Source: Acidobacteriota bacterium (GTDB lineage Bacteria; Acidobacteriota; Aminicenantia; Aminicenantales; UBA4085). From it: a stretch of 36,699 bases of DNA. Positions 8,682-15,892 of this stretch are shown here, piece by piece. Both the position numbers and the translations under genes were made by a program. Under the pieces are notes generated by a model. The model was not told the origin of the DNA, searched no databases, and worked only from the letters and a program-made list of their open reading frames with translations. The stretch is from the NCBI GenBank assembly GCA_028749235.1, contig JAQULS010000013.1:1-36699 (forward strand). Reading direction: 5' to 3'. Each line of letters starts with the position of its first letter. The stretch's first letter is position 1.

Positions 8682-9860
8682 ATGCGGATCGTCGTGGCGG
8701 GGCATATCTGCCTGGACATCATTCCCGTCTTTCCGGCGGGGAGGAGCCGCGGCGACCTTCTTTTCCGGCCGGGGGGGCTCGTCCAAGTCGGGGCGGCGCT
8801 CCGCTCCACGGGCGGCGTCGTTTCCAACACGGGCTTGGCCTTGGACCGGCTGGGCCTGCCGACGCGGCTTCTGGGCAAGGTCGGCGATGATTGGATAGGC
8901 CGGGAGATCCTCTCGATTCTCCGCTCCCACGGCCCCCGGCTCGCCTCGAACATGATCGTCGCCCCCGGCGCCCGCTCGTCTTATTCGATCGTTCTCAGCC
9001 CGCCGGGAATCGATCGGACCTTTCTCCATTGTCCCGGCGCCAACGACACCTTCGCGGCCGCCGACGTTCTCCCCGGCCATCTCCGGTCGGCCCGCTTGTT
9101 CCATTTCGGATATCCCCCCGTGATGCGGCGGATGGCCGGCCGCGGGGGAAGGGAAATGGCTCTTCTTTTTCGCCGCGTCCTGCGGCGGGGGCTGGCGACA
9201 TCCCTGGACATGGCCGGCATCGACGACGCCTCCGAGGCCGGTCGCGCGGATTGGGTCGCCTGGCTTCGGAACGTCCTGCCCCATGTGGACATCTTCCTGC
9301 CCAGCTTCGACGAGATCGCCCAGATGCTGAAACCCGCCCTTTCCGGACCACCGACCCCGAGCGGCCTGGCCGGAAGGCTGCTCGACTTTGGCGCGGCGAT
9401 GGTCGTCCTTAAGCTCGGCGGGGAAGGCCTCTATTTGCGGACGACGCCGGACCTCGCCAGGCTCGACGGCCTGACCCGGGCGATTCCCCTCGCCCCCGGC
9501 ATTTGGCGGAATCGGGAAATGCTGATCCCCAGCTTCCGGGTCCGCGTCGCCGGGACGACGGGAGCGGGCGATTGCGCCATCGCCGGATTCCTGGCCGCGC
9601 TCATGCACGGCTTGGGGCCTGAAGAGGCCTTGGCCTGCGCCGCGGGAGCGGGCGCGGCCTGCGTCGAAAAGCCGGACGCCGTGAGCGGCATCCCCTCGTG
9701 GACCGGGCTGAGGCACCGGATTCGGTCCGGCTGGGCCCAGAATCCGACCGATCGGCCGCTTTCCGGATGGCGCTGGGACGAGAGCCGGCGGCTCTGGCGC
9801 GGTCCCGGGGACGCCGGGAAGACGCCGGCGTCATCAAGGGAGCTCGTCCGATGCGCCTGA
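8682..9860 (+). CDS. PfkB/ribokinase-family carbohydrate kinase
   Basis: ATG 8682 is chosen because it begins the conserved first strand (MRIVVAGHICLDIIP), 20 bases after the preceding stop; the frame remains open far upstream only as a shadow of the oxidoreductase gene. The 392-residue product has the PfkB sugar-binding Gly-rich motif (GGVVSNTGLALDRLG, about residue 46), VGDDWIGREI, and the C-terminal ATP/anion-hole signature AGTTGAGDCAIAGFLA with its catalytic Asp (about 290-300). It phosphorylates a sugar or nucleoside using ATP in the cytoplasm. The final 40 residues (from about 350) are a polar tail not needed for the fold. It overlaps the ACT-domain gene by ten bases. Confidence 0.9.
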   Translation: MRIVVAGHICLDIIPVFPAGRSRGDLLFRPGGLVQVGAALRSTGGVVSNTGLALDRLGLPTRLLGKVGDDWIGREILSILRSHGPRLASNMIVAPGARSSYSIVLSPPGIDRTFLHCPGANDTFAAADVLPGHLRSARLFHFGYPPVMRRMAGRGGREMALLFRRVLRRGLATSLDMAGIDDASEAGRADWVAWLRNVLPHVDIFLPSFDEIAQMLKPALSGPPTPSGLAGRLLDFGAAMVVLKLGGEGLYLRTTPDLARLDGLTRAIPLAPGIWRNREMLIPSFRVRVAGTTGAGDCAIAGFLAALMHGLGPEEALACAAGAGAACVEKPDAVSGIPSWTGLRHRIRSGWAQNPTDRPLSGWRWDESRRLWRGPGDAGKTPASSRELVRCA

Positions 9861-10243
9861 GCCTCGACCTGGTCCTCCTGCCGGGTTCCTATGCCGTGTG
9901 CCGGCTGGACCCGGACGCCGCTCTCCCGGCCTGGACCGGGAAGGGCGATTTTACGTCCATCACGCGGACGCCGCGCGAGACTTCCGTCGTTTGCCCGCAG
10001 GCAAGGGTCCCGGGCGGGGTCCCGAGCCAGAGGGACTTCCGGGTCCTGCGCGTCCAGGGGACGCTCGATTTCTCCCTGACCGGCGTTCTGGATTCGATGA
10101 TCGGTCCCTTGGCCGCGGAGGCCATCGCCGTTTTCACGATCTCCACTTATGACACCGATTATCTCTTGATCCGGGACGATGATCTCTCCCGGACGGTCGA
10201 GATCCTGATCCGCGGCGGACACAACATCATCCTTCCGGAGTGA
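9851..10243 (+). CDS. ACT-domain protein (COG3603-like)
   Basis: The ATG at 9851 overlaps the kinase stop codon and follows AAGGGAG about ten bases upstream; the longer frame from 9698 is kinase sequence read out of phase. The product is a 130-residue protein of two ACT-like halves, with MRLSLDLVLLPGSYAVCRLD at the start and the family's AIAVFTISTYDTDYLLIRDDD near residue 95-115. ACT domains bind amino acids or other small ligands and usually regulate a partner enzyme. The translational overlap suggests it may work with the adjacent kinase, but the ligand and partner are not visible in the sequence. Confidence 0.88.
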   Translation: MRLSLDLVLLPGSYAVCRLDPDAALPAWTGKGDFTSITRTPRETSVVCPQARVPGGVPSQRDFRVLRVQGTLDFSLTGVLDSMIGPLAAEAIAVFTISTYDTDYLLIRDDDLSRTVEILIRGGHNIILPE

Positions 10244-10326
10244 AGCCTCCCTGCGTCTCAACGGAATCGACGGTGCGATCGTCGGCTGGATGACGTTCGG
10301 AACACGCCCCCGGATGGATTGCGTTC

Positions 10327-10346
10327 GGCGGCCGGGTACGGCCGCC
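10327..10346. terminator. GC-rich hairpin between convergent genes
   Basis: Arms GGCGGCC and GGCCGCC (7 bp, perfect) flank a six-base loop just after the minus-strand stop codon and about 85 bases after the plus-strand ACT gene. There is no T run on either strand, so termination is only a possibility. Confidence 0.35.
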
Positions 10347-10347
10347 C

Positions 10348-10764
10348 TTACTCTGAGTAGGGGACCGAGAAGCGCGCCCGGATGAGCGGGAAGAAGCGGT
10401 GATCCTTGCCCGATTCGAAGGTGAAGACCAGGGTTCCCTGGCTCGCGCTGCGGCCCATCTTCAGCTTCGGCTTGCCGTCGACGGGATCGCTTCCTTCGTA
10501 AGGCCATTCCTCGCCCTTGATGAGATCAAGGACTTCGCCCTTCTTGATCAGCTTGAGGTACAGGTCTCCCGAATCGGCGGCCTTGAGAAATTCCAGGTCG
10601 AAAACGCCGCTTTCCACGACGGCGTCCTTGATCTTCAGGTTCATCGGAACCTTGACTCCCCGGAAGCGAAAGATGGAGTCCATCTTCGGCGCGGCCAGTT
10701 CGGCCGCGGCCAGCGTCGCCAGAAGGCACAAGGCGACCAGCATGATGATTCTCTTATCAACCAT
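10348..10764 (-). CDS. Small exported protein of unknown function
   Basis: The start at 10764 is set by a strong GGAGGAAGAG ribosome site directly upstream and by the signal peptide that follows (MVDKRIIMLVALCLLATLAA, cleavage probably near residues 22-27). The mature part is about 110 residues, beta-strand-like and charged, with motifs such as SGVFDLEFLKAADSGDLYLK and ending in RFSVPYSE. I do not recognise the family. It reads in the same direction as the redox operon, but a strong terminator at about 10898-10929 separates them, so it is probably transcribed on its own. The location should be periplasmic. Confidence 0.75.
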   Translation of the reverse strand: MVDKRIIMLVALCLLATLAAAELAAPKMDSIFRFRGVKVPMNLKIKDAVVESGVFDLEFLKAADSGDLYLKLIKKGEVLDLIKGEEWPYEGSDPVDGKPKLKMGRSASQGTLVFTFESGKDHRFFPLIRARFSVPYSE

Positions 10765-10897
10765 GAGTCTCTTCCTCCCGCGATTTAACGCAGCATCAAT
10801 GACGAGATGATATTCCCAAGACGTCCCGATTTGCAAGTCCCCCCGTGTGGCCGCGGTTTGGCCGCCGCTGCCGGGCCAGGAGCGCCGCTGCAGAATG

Positions 10898-10929
10898 AAA
10901 AGGGGGCGGAGCCCGGCGGCCCCGCCCCC
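10898..10929 (-). terminator. Intrinsic terminator of the redox operon
   Basis: Read on the minus strand, GGGGGCGG and CCGCCCCC form a perfect 8-bp GC stem around a 12-base loop, followed by TTTTCATT. It begins about 30 bases after the stop codon of the glutamate-synthase-like gene, the usual place for a factor-independent terminator. Confidence 0.8.
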
Positions 10930-10958
10930 GCGGCGTTGCGATGCCCGCGATCCGAGAC

Positions 10959-12536
10959 TCAGCCCTTGAGGATCTTCTCGACCTCGTCCTTGTCGCAGTC
11001 CATGATGTAGGGGATGCCGCTGATGGCGGCAATGTCCTTGGTCAGGGAGGCGATGTCGTCCCGGGTTATGTAGGACAGCCCGAACTTGCGGTTCCCGGCC
11101 ATAAACTGGCGCACGCCCTGGCTCAGCCGCTTGAAGTAGCTGTAGACGCCCAGGGCGCCGGGGGGCAGCTCGGCGAACCTCTTGCCGAAACGGCGTTTGA
11201 GCTCCGGCGCGGTGACGAAGATCTCTTCGATCGAGGAGCCGAACCGTTCGACGTAGACCGGGATCTGGCTTTCGGCGATGCGCTTGCCGATCGTCTTGCC
11301 GACCATGGCCGCGGCCAGGGGGCTTCTGGCCATGCCGACGGCCTTGACGTAGGGAGCGCCCAGGGCCAGGGCCTTGAAGATCTGGTCTTCGAAGGTGATG
11401 CCTCCGGCGTAGACCAGGTCGGGTACGTACTCGCCCTTCTTGGCCAGCTTGTGGGCGAACTGGTAGGTCAGGCTCCAGATCTCGACGCAGGGGATGCCCC
11501 ACTCGTTCATCATCCGCCAGGGGCTCATGCCCGTTCCGCCGCCCGCTCCGTCCACGGTCAGCATATCCAGCTTGGCCTTGGAGGCGTATTTGACGGCCCT
11601 GGCCAGGTCGGCCGGCCGGTAGGCGCCGGTCTTGAGGAAGACGCGCTTGGCCCCTGCCTTGCGCAGCTCCTCGACCCGCTTCATGAACGACTCCTCCTCG
11701 ACCATGCCCATCCGGGAGTGGCGCTCGAACTCCTTGAAGCTGCCCTTCTCGAAGGCCTGGATGGTGTTGGGATCCTCGGGATCGGGCAGGACGATGTAGC
11801 CGCGGCGCTTCAGCTCCTGGGCCTTCTTGAGGCTCTTGATCTTGACCTCGCCGCCGATGTCCTTGGCTCCCTGGCCCCACTTGAGCTCGACCGTCTCGAC
11901 GCCCAGCTTGTCGATGGCGTATTCCTGCACGCCCAGCCGGCCGTCCTCGACGTTGGCCTGGACGACGACGTCGCCGTAGCCCTCGGACCAGTTCTGGAAG
12001 CTCTTGACCCGCATCTCCATGTCCGGCGAACGCAGGACCCGGCCGTTCTTGATCTCGGCCTCCTCGTCCATGGCGCAGACGTTCTCGCCCACGGTCAGGA
12101 TGCAGCCGCTGATGGCCGTTCCGATGGCCAGCCCCTCCCAGTTGTTCTTGGCCACGTTGGTCGAGCCCATGCCGGGCACGACGAAGGGCAGCTTGAGCTT
12201 GAGGTCCTTGGCCCGGCCGATGGTCGTCTCGGTGGTGACCTTCTCGAAGGTCGCCTTGTCCGAATCGGCCTCGCAGCCGTAGGCCCCGGCGGCGGTGCCC
12301 ATGACCGAGAAGTGGGACAGGTCGTAGGGGTAGTCCTTCTCCGCCCCGGCGGTGATGATCCCGAACGGTTGGGGATAGAGGACCTCGGCGGCACGGTAGG
12401 CGGACTTGCCGATCTCGCACATCCCGATGCAGCCGTCGACGCACGTGACGCACATTCCGCTGATGGCGCTGATCGAGCCTTCCGTGCGGTTCTTGGTCAG
12501 CGTGGCCGCGCTTCGATTGAGTTTCGTATAAGACAT
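10959..12536 (-). CDS. Glutamate-synthase-like FMN-binding protein
   Basis: I chose the start at 12536 because AAGGAGGTAA lies just upstream and the longer frame crosses the end of the previous gene. The 525-residue product matches the FMN-binding central domain of glutamate synthase (GltB/archaeal GltS, PF01645): KRVFLKTGAYRPADLARAVK, the GltS hallmark VDGAGGGTGMSPWRMMNEWG, and VYAGGITFEDQIFKALALGA. There is no glutaminase domain. The Cys-rich 3Fe-4S motif that normally follows the FMN site is missing; after ALALGAPYVKAV there is only an Arg-Ser-Pro stretch. Instead an N-terminal CxxCxxxCxxxC motif occurs at residues 29-40, which could bind a 4Fe-4S cluster. It is the last gene of a NuoEF-like operon, so it probably takes electrons from NADH. 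Its substrate may not be glutamate. Confidence 0.88.
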   Translation of the reverse strand: MSYTKLNRSAATLTKNRTEGSISAISGMCVTCVDGCIGMCEIGKSAYRAAEVLYPQPFGIITAGAEKDYPYDLSHFSVMGTAAGAYGCEADSDKATFEKVTTETTIGRAKDLKLKLPFVVPGMGSTNVAKNNWEGLAIGTAISGCILTVGENVCAMDEEAEIKNGRVLRSPDMEMRVKSFQNWSEGYGDVVVQANVEDGRLGVQEYAIDKLGVETVELKWGQGAKDIGGEVKIKSLKKAQELKRRGYIVLPDPEDPNTIQAFEKGSFKEFERHSRMGMVEEESFMKRVEELRKAGAKRVFLKTGAYRPADLARAVKYASKAKLDMLTVDGAGGGTGMSPWRMMNEWGIPCVEIWSLTYQFAHKLAKKGEYVPDLVYAGGITFEDQIFKALALGAPYVKAVGMARSPLAAAMVGKTIGKRIAESQIPVYVERFGSSIEEIFVTAPELKRRFGKRFAELPPGALGVYSYFKRLSQGVRQFMAGNRKFGLSYITRDDIASLTKDIAAISGIPYIMDCDKDEVEKILKG

Positions 12537-12561
12537 GCTTGTTACCTCCTTGGTGACGATG

Positions 12562-13245
12562 TCAGCTTTTCTTTTCCTGGACGCACGTTCCGCAGCGGCC
12601 GGCGTCATACATCCAGCAGGTCAGCTCGCCGTACTTTTCCAGACAGGTGGGCTCGACCTGCAGGCAGGCATTGCAGATGTCCGTGTCGGCGTTGGGGCCG
12701 CCGCAACGGGCGGCGCAGGCCGGGCAGACGTACATACAGGCGCCGCACAGCCGGCACTCCTCCGACCGGATGTCGAAGGGCGTCCCGATCTTCTTTTTGT
12801 AGCCGCGGTACTGGAAGCCGATGGCCCGCGCGTCCATCTGCTCGTCGCACATCCGGATGCAGCGCCCGCAGTAGACGCACTCCTCGTTGCGGGGCGGGAA
12901 GCGCTGCCGGGTGACCCCGAACCGGGAGGCCAGGTCCTGGATCTCCTTGGACATGGGCGCGGTTGAAAGCATCAGCTCGATCATCATCCGCCGGGCGGCG
13001 ATGACCCGCTTGGTGTCGGTGTGGACGACCAGGCCCTCCTCGACCGGGTAGGTGCAGGACGAAACGAGCTTGGCCCGCGGCCCTTCGCCGATCTCGACGA
13101 CGCAGAGGCGGCAGCCGCCCCAGGGGGTCAGGCCGTCCATGTGGCAGAGGGTGGGTATCTCCAGCCCGAAGAACCGGGCCGTGTCCAGGAGGGTCCAGCC
13201 CTTTTCGGTCTGGACCTCCAGCCCGTTGAGCTTTAAGGCGATCAT
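12562..13245 (-). CDS. 2Fe-2S / 4Fe-4S electron-transfer protein (NuoG/HydA N-terminal type)
   Basis: The start at 13245 overlaps the upstream stop (ATGA) and has GGAGGG just before it. The 227-residue protein begins with a plant-type 2Fe-2S domain (Cys 34, 45, 48 and 64), followed by two 4Fe-4S motifs (ECVYCGRCIRMC and ECRLCGACMYVCPACAARC). This is the layout of the N-terminal part of NuoG and of iron-only hydrogenase large subunits. The His-containing motif that binds the extra NuoG/HydA cluster is not evident. The C-terminal 45 residues hold at least six more Cys (CNACLQVEPTC to CGTC), an unusual extra. No hydrogenase H-cluster domain follows. It should carry electrons between the NuoF-like flavoprotein and the GltB-like subunit. 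Confidence 0.88.
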   Translation of the reverse strand: MIALKLNGLEVQTEKGWTLLDTARFFGLEIPTLCHMDGLTPWGGCRLCVVEIGEGPRAKLVSSCTYPVEEGLVVHTDTKRVIAARRMMIELMLSTAPMSKEIQDLASRFGVTRQRFPPRNEECVYCGRCIRMCDEQMDARAIGFQYRGYKKKIGTPFDIRSEECRLCGACMYVCPACAARCGGPNADTDICNACLQVEPTCLEKYGELTCWMYDAGRCGTCVQEKKS

Positions 13246-15143
13246 TTCACTCCCTCCAGGATGACAATGGCCTCGTCGCGCTGGGCTTCCACGGCCTCGA
13301 ACCTGCAGGCCTCGTAGCAAGCCCCGCACTTGATGCACTTCTCCTGATCGATGTTGTGGACCTCGCGCAGGGTGCCGTGGATGCAGTCGTTCGGGCAGGC
13401 CCGCTTGCAGGCCAGGCAGCCGGTGCACTTGTCGGGCAGGACGGTGAACCGGATGAGCGACTTGCAGACCCCGGCCGGGCAGCGCTTTTCCTTGATGTGG
13501 GCTTCGTACTCCCGCTTGAAGTAGCGCAGGGTGGACAGGATCGGATTGGCCGCCGTGATGCCCAGGTTGCACATCGAGGCGTCCTTGACGGCCGCGGCCA
13601 GTTCCTCCAGCAGCTCGATGTCGCCGACCTTGCCCTTGCCCTCGCTGATGCGAGTGACGATCTCGTACATCCGCTGGGTTCCTTCCCGGCAGGAGACGCA
13701 CTTGCCGCAGGACTCGTCGCGCAGGAAGTTCAGGAAATACTTGGCGATGTCGACCATGCAGGTCTTGTCGTCCATGACGATCATGCCGCCCGAGCCCATG
13801 ATGGCGGAGGCCGCGGTCAGGCTCTCGTAGTCGATCGGCAGATCGAGCTTGGACGTGGGCAGGCAGCCGCCGGAGGGGCCGCCCGTCTGGACGGCCTTGA
13901 ACTTGCGGCCGCCGGGGATGCCGCCGCCGATGTCGAAGATGATCTCCCGCAGGGTCGTGCCCATCGGCACCTCGACCAGCCCGGTGTTGTTGATCTTTCC
14001 GACCAGGGAGAAGATCTTGGTGCCCTTGCTCTTTTCGGTGCCGATCTTGGCGTACCAGGCGCCGCCCTTGCCCAGGATGAGCGGGACGTTGCCCCAGGTC
14101 TCGACGTTGTTGATGACGGTGGGCTTGCCGTTGAGTCCCTTCTCGGCCGGGAAGGGGGGCCGCTGGCGCGGTTCGCCGACCAGGCCCTCGATCGAGGCGA
14201 TCAGGGCCGTCTCCTCGCCGCAGACAAAGGCTCCGGCGCCCTTGACGATGCGGATGTCGAAGGAGAAGCCGGTGCCCAGGATGTCGGACCCCAGCAGACC
14301 CCGCTTGCGGAGTTCCTCGACCGCCAGGCTGACATGCTTGACGGCCAGGGGGTACTCGTCGCGGACGAAGATGATGCCTTCGCAGGCGCCGATGGCGAAG
14401 CCGCCGATCAGCATGCCCTCCAGGACCCGGTGCGGGTTGCCCTCGAGCAGGCTGCGGTCCATGTAGGCCCCGGGGTCGCCCTCGTCGGCATTGCAGATGA
14501 TGTACTTGGGGGTGCCCTTCTGGCTCCGGGCCATCTCCCACTTGACGCCGGTCGGGAACCCGGCTCCGCCGCGGCCGCGCAGGCCGGCCGTCTTGACCTC
14601 GGCGATGACCGCTTCCGGGGTCATCTTGCCCAGGACCTTGGCCAGGGCGCCGTAGCCGCCGATGGCCAGGTAGTCGTCGATCTGGGTTGGATCGATCAGG
14701 GCGTTGTCGCCCAGGACGACCCGGCGTTGCTTCTTGTAGAAGGGGATGGCCTTCTCCCGGGGCGCGGTTTTGCCGGTCACCGGATCCTTGTACAGCAGGG
14801 CCTTGATCGTCCGGTTCTTCTTCAACGTCTCCAGGACGATCGTGTCTGCGTTCGCGGGGTCGACCTTCTGGTAGAACAGGTCATGCGGGTGGACCAGGAC
14901 GTTCGGCTCGGCCTCGCAGAAGCCGTGGCAGCCGGTGACCCGGATCTTGACCTTTTTGTCGAGCTTGGCCTTCTTCAGCGCCGTCTGCAGGGCCTCGACG
15001 ACCTTGAGGGCGCCGCGGGCCTGGCCGCAGGTGCCCGCCGAGACCGTGAGCACCGGCTTCTTATCGGCTTGCCGGAGCTTCTTCTGGGCCTCGACGGCCT
15101 GTTCCAGGGCCTTGACCGTTTTGAGTTTGACGGGTGCTTTCAT
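13242..15143 (-). CDS. NuoF/HydB-like NADH-binding flavoprotein
   Basis: ATG 15143 begins eight bases after the NuoE-like stop codon; the longer frame upstream is shadow. The 633-residue protein has an N-terminal thioredoxin-like 2Fe-2S domain (GTCGQARGALKVVEAL, then GCHGFCEAEPN), the FMN/NADH domain (GLRGRGGAGFPTGVKWEMA, NADEGDPGAYMDRSLLEGNP, GAGAFVCGEETALIASIEG), the NuoF 4Fe-4S motif (CGKCVSCREGTQRM with a later CNLG), and two C-terminal 4Fe-4S ferredoxin motifs (CTGCLACKRACPNDC and CIKCGACYEACRFEA). This domain order is that of HydB/HndC, the diaphorase subunit of electron-bifurcating hydrogenases, rather than of complex I NuoF, which lacks both extra ends. It oxidises or reduces NAD(H) in the cytoplasm and passes electrons to the next two subunits. 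Confidence 0.95.
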   Translation of the reverse strand: MKAPVKLKTVKALEQAVEAQKKLRQADKKPVLTVSAGTCGQARGALKVVEALQTALKKAKLDKKVKIRVTGCHGFCEAEPNVLVHPHDLFYQKVDPANADTIVLETLKKNRTIKALLYKDPVTGKTAPREKAIPFYKKQRRVVLGDNALIDPTQIDDYLAIGGYGALAKVLGKMTPEAVIAEVKTAGLRGRGGAGFPTGVKWEMARSQKGTPKYIICNADEGDPGAYMDRSLLEGNPHRVLEGMLIGGFAIGACEGIIFVRDEYPLAVKHVSLAVEELRKRGLLGSDILGTGFSFDIRIVKGAGAFVCGEETALIASIEGLVGEPRQRPPFPAEKGLNGKPTVINNVETWGNVPLILGKGGAWYAKIGTEKSKGTKIFSLVGKINNTGLVEVPMGTTLREIIFDIGGGIPGGRKFKAVQTGGPSGGCLPTSKLDLPIDYESLTAASAIMGSGGMIVMDDKTCMVDIAKYFLNFLRDESCGKCVSCREGTQRMYEIVTRISEGKGKVGDIELLEELAAAVKDASMCNLGITAANPILSTLRYFKREYEAHIKEKRCPAGVCKSLIRFTVLPDKCTGCLACKRACPNDCIHGTLREVHNIDQEKCIKCGACYEACRFEAVEAQRDEAIVILEGVK

Positions 15144-15151
15144 GCGTCGTC

Positions 15152-15616
15152 TCACTTGTTGAGATACTGCTTGATGATGGCTTCGACCTTGCGGATCGAG
15201 GTCTGGGCGTGGTACTCGCCGTCGACGACCACGACCGGACCGATGGCGCAACAGCCGAGGCAGGCCACGGTTTCGAGGGTGAACTTGCCGTCCTCGGTCG
15301 TGTCGCCCGAGGCGACGCCGAGCCGGCGCTCGAACTCCTCCAGGATCTTCGGCCCGCCCCGGACGTGGCAGGCCGTGCCCAAGCAAACCGTCACGACGTG
15401 CTTGCCGCGCGGCTTCAGGCTGAAAGCCCGGTAAAAAGTCGCCACGCCGATGACGTCGATGAGCGGCACTCCGACGGAGCGGGATACCTGCTGCAGGGCT
15501 TCCTTCGGCAGGTAGCTGTACTCCGCCTGGATGTCCTGGAGGATCGCGATGAGGGCCTTTTTCTCGCTTTTGTGCTTCCGGATTAAGGCGTTCACGCGGT
15601 CGGTTTGAACATCCAC
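15152..15616 (-). CDS. NuoE/HydC-like 2Fe-2S subunit
   Basis: Translation starts at a GTG (15614-15616) with GGAGG nine bases upstream (15626-15630). The 154-residue product is the usual size of NuoE and has the thioredoxin-like 2Fe-2S ligands Cys 78, 83, 119 and 123 (VCLGTACHVRGG and VACLGCCAIGP), preceded by the helical N-terminal part with LQDIQAEYSYLPKEAL and VPLIDVIGVATFY. It forms the diaphorase module together with the NuoF/HydB-like protein encoded eight bases downstream. It is the first gene of the four-gene redox operon, and the promoter lies in the space shared with the divergent BlaI-type gene. Confidence 0.95.
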   Translation of the reverse strand: MDVQTDRVNALIRKHKSEKKALIAILQDIQAEYSYLPKEALQQVSRSVGVPLIDVIGVATFYRAFSLKPRGKHVVTVCLGTACHVRGGPKILEEFERRLGVASGDTTEDGKFTLETVACLGCCAIGPVVVVDGEYHAQTSIRKVEAIIKQYLNK

Positions 15617-15770
15617 GTGTTTAAACCTCCTTTTGGGATGAGTAGGGACGAAGGGATAATGGGGGGTGGGCCGTACGAGGCAGGGAGGGGGAGAGGAAAA
15701 GGGGAAGAGTCAAGGGCCCGAAAGGAAGAATGAGCGGTCTCCTTGCCGGAACCTGCTTAATTTCGGACCA

Positions 15771-15799
15771 GAAATATCATAGCGAAAATCGATTGTCAA
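15771..15799 (-). promoter_or_regulatory. Candidate promoter of the redox operon
   Basis: On the minus strand a perfect -35 TTGACA (15799-15794) is followed after 17 bases by TATTTC (15776-15771), a poor -10. The transcript would have a leader of about 150 bases before the GTG start. A better -10 (TATGAT) lies in the same stretch but at only 12 bases spacing. Confidence 0.45.
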
Positions 15800-15824
15800 G
15801 GGGATAATCAAAATATATATTTCA

Positions 15825-15853
15825 TTGAAAAACGACAAATGTCGTTTTATAAT
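15825..15853 (+). promoter_or_regulatory. Sigma-70 promoter of the BlaI-type gene
   Basis: TTGAAA (15825-15830), a 17-base spacer and a perfect TATAAT (15848-15853) form a near-consensus promoter. Transcription should start near 15860, so the ATG at 15839 cannot be the start codon of the gene. A second TATAAT occurs at 15857-15862. Confidence 0.8.
15829..15848. promoter_or_regulatory. BlaI/CopY-type operator
   Basis: A perfect 20-base palindrome, AAAACGAC-AAAT-GTCGTTTT, fills the spacer of the promoter just described. Its centre, ACAAATGT, fits the ACAnnTGT core of the TACAnnTGTA boxes bound by BlaI, MecI and CopY. Binding there would block RNA polymerase, so the repressor encoded just downstream probably controls itself, and perhaps the divergent redox operon. 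Confidence 0.75.
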
Positions 15854-15892
15854 GGGTATAATGAAAAACACGGTTGGGGCGGGAAGGCGGCC

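Noticed and set aside
10348-12453. 701-residue minus-strand frame spanning two genes
   Set aside because: Only its last 138 residues are a real protein; the rest is the glutamate-synthase-like gene read in another frame with a strongly Arg/Gly/Pro-biased composition.
10959-15616. Iron-only hydrogenase in the redox operon
   Set aside because: No H-cluster Cys motifs are found in any of the four products; only the diaphorase and ferredoxin parts are present.
15839-15892. ATG 15839 as the start of the BlaI-type gene
   Set aside because: It lies inside the operator and between the -35 and -10 of the promoter, so it is upstream of the expected transcript start. The first 18 residues it would add are unlike BlaI N-termini.
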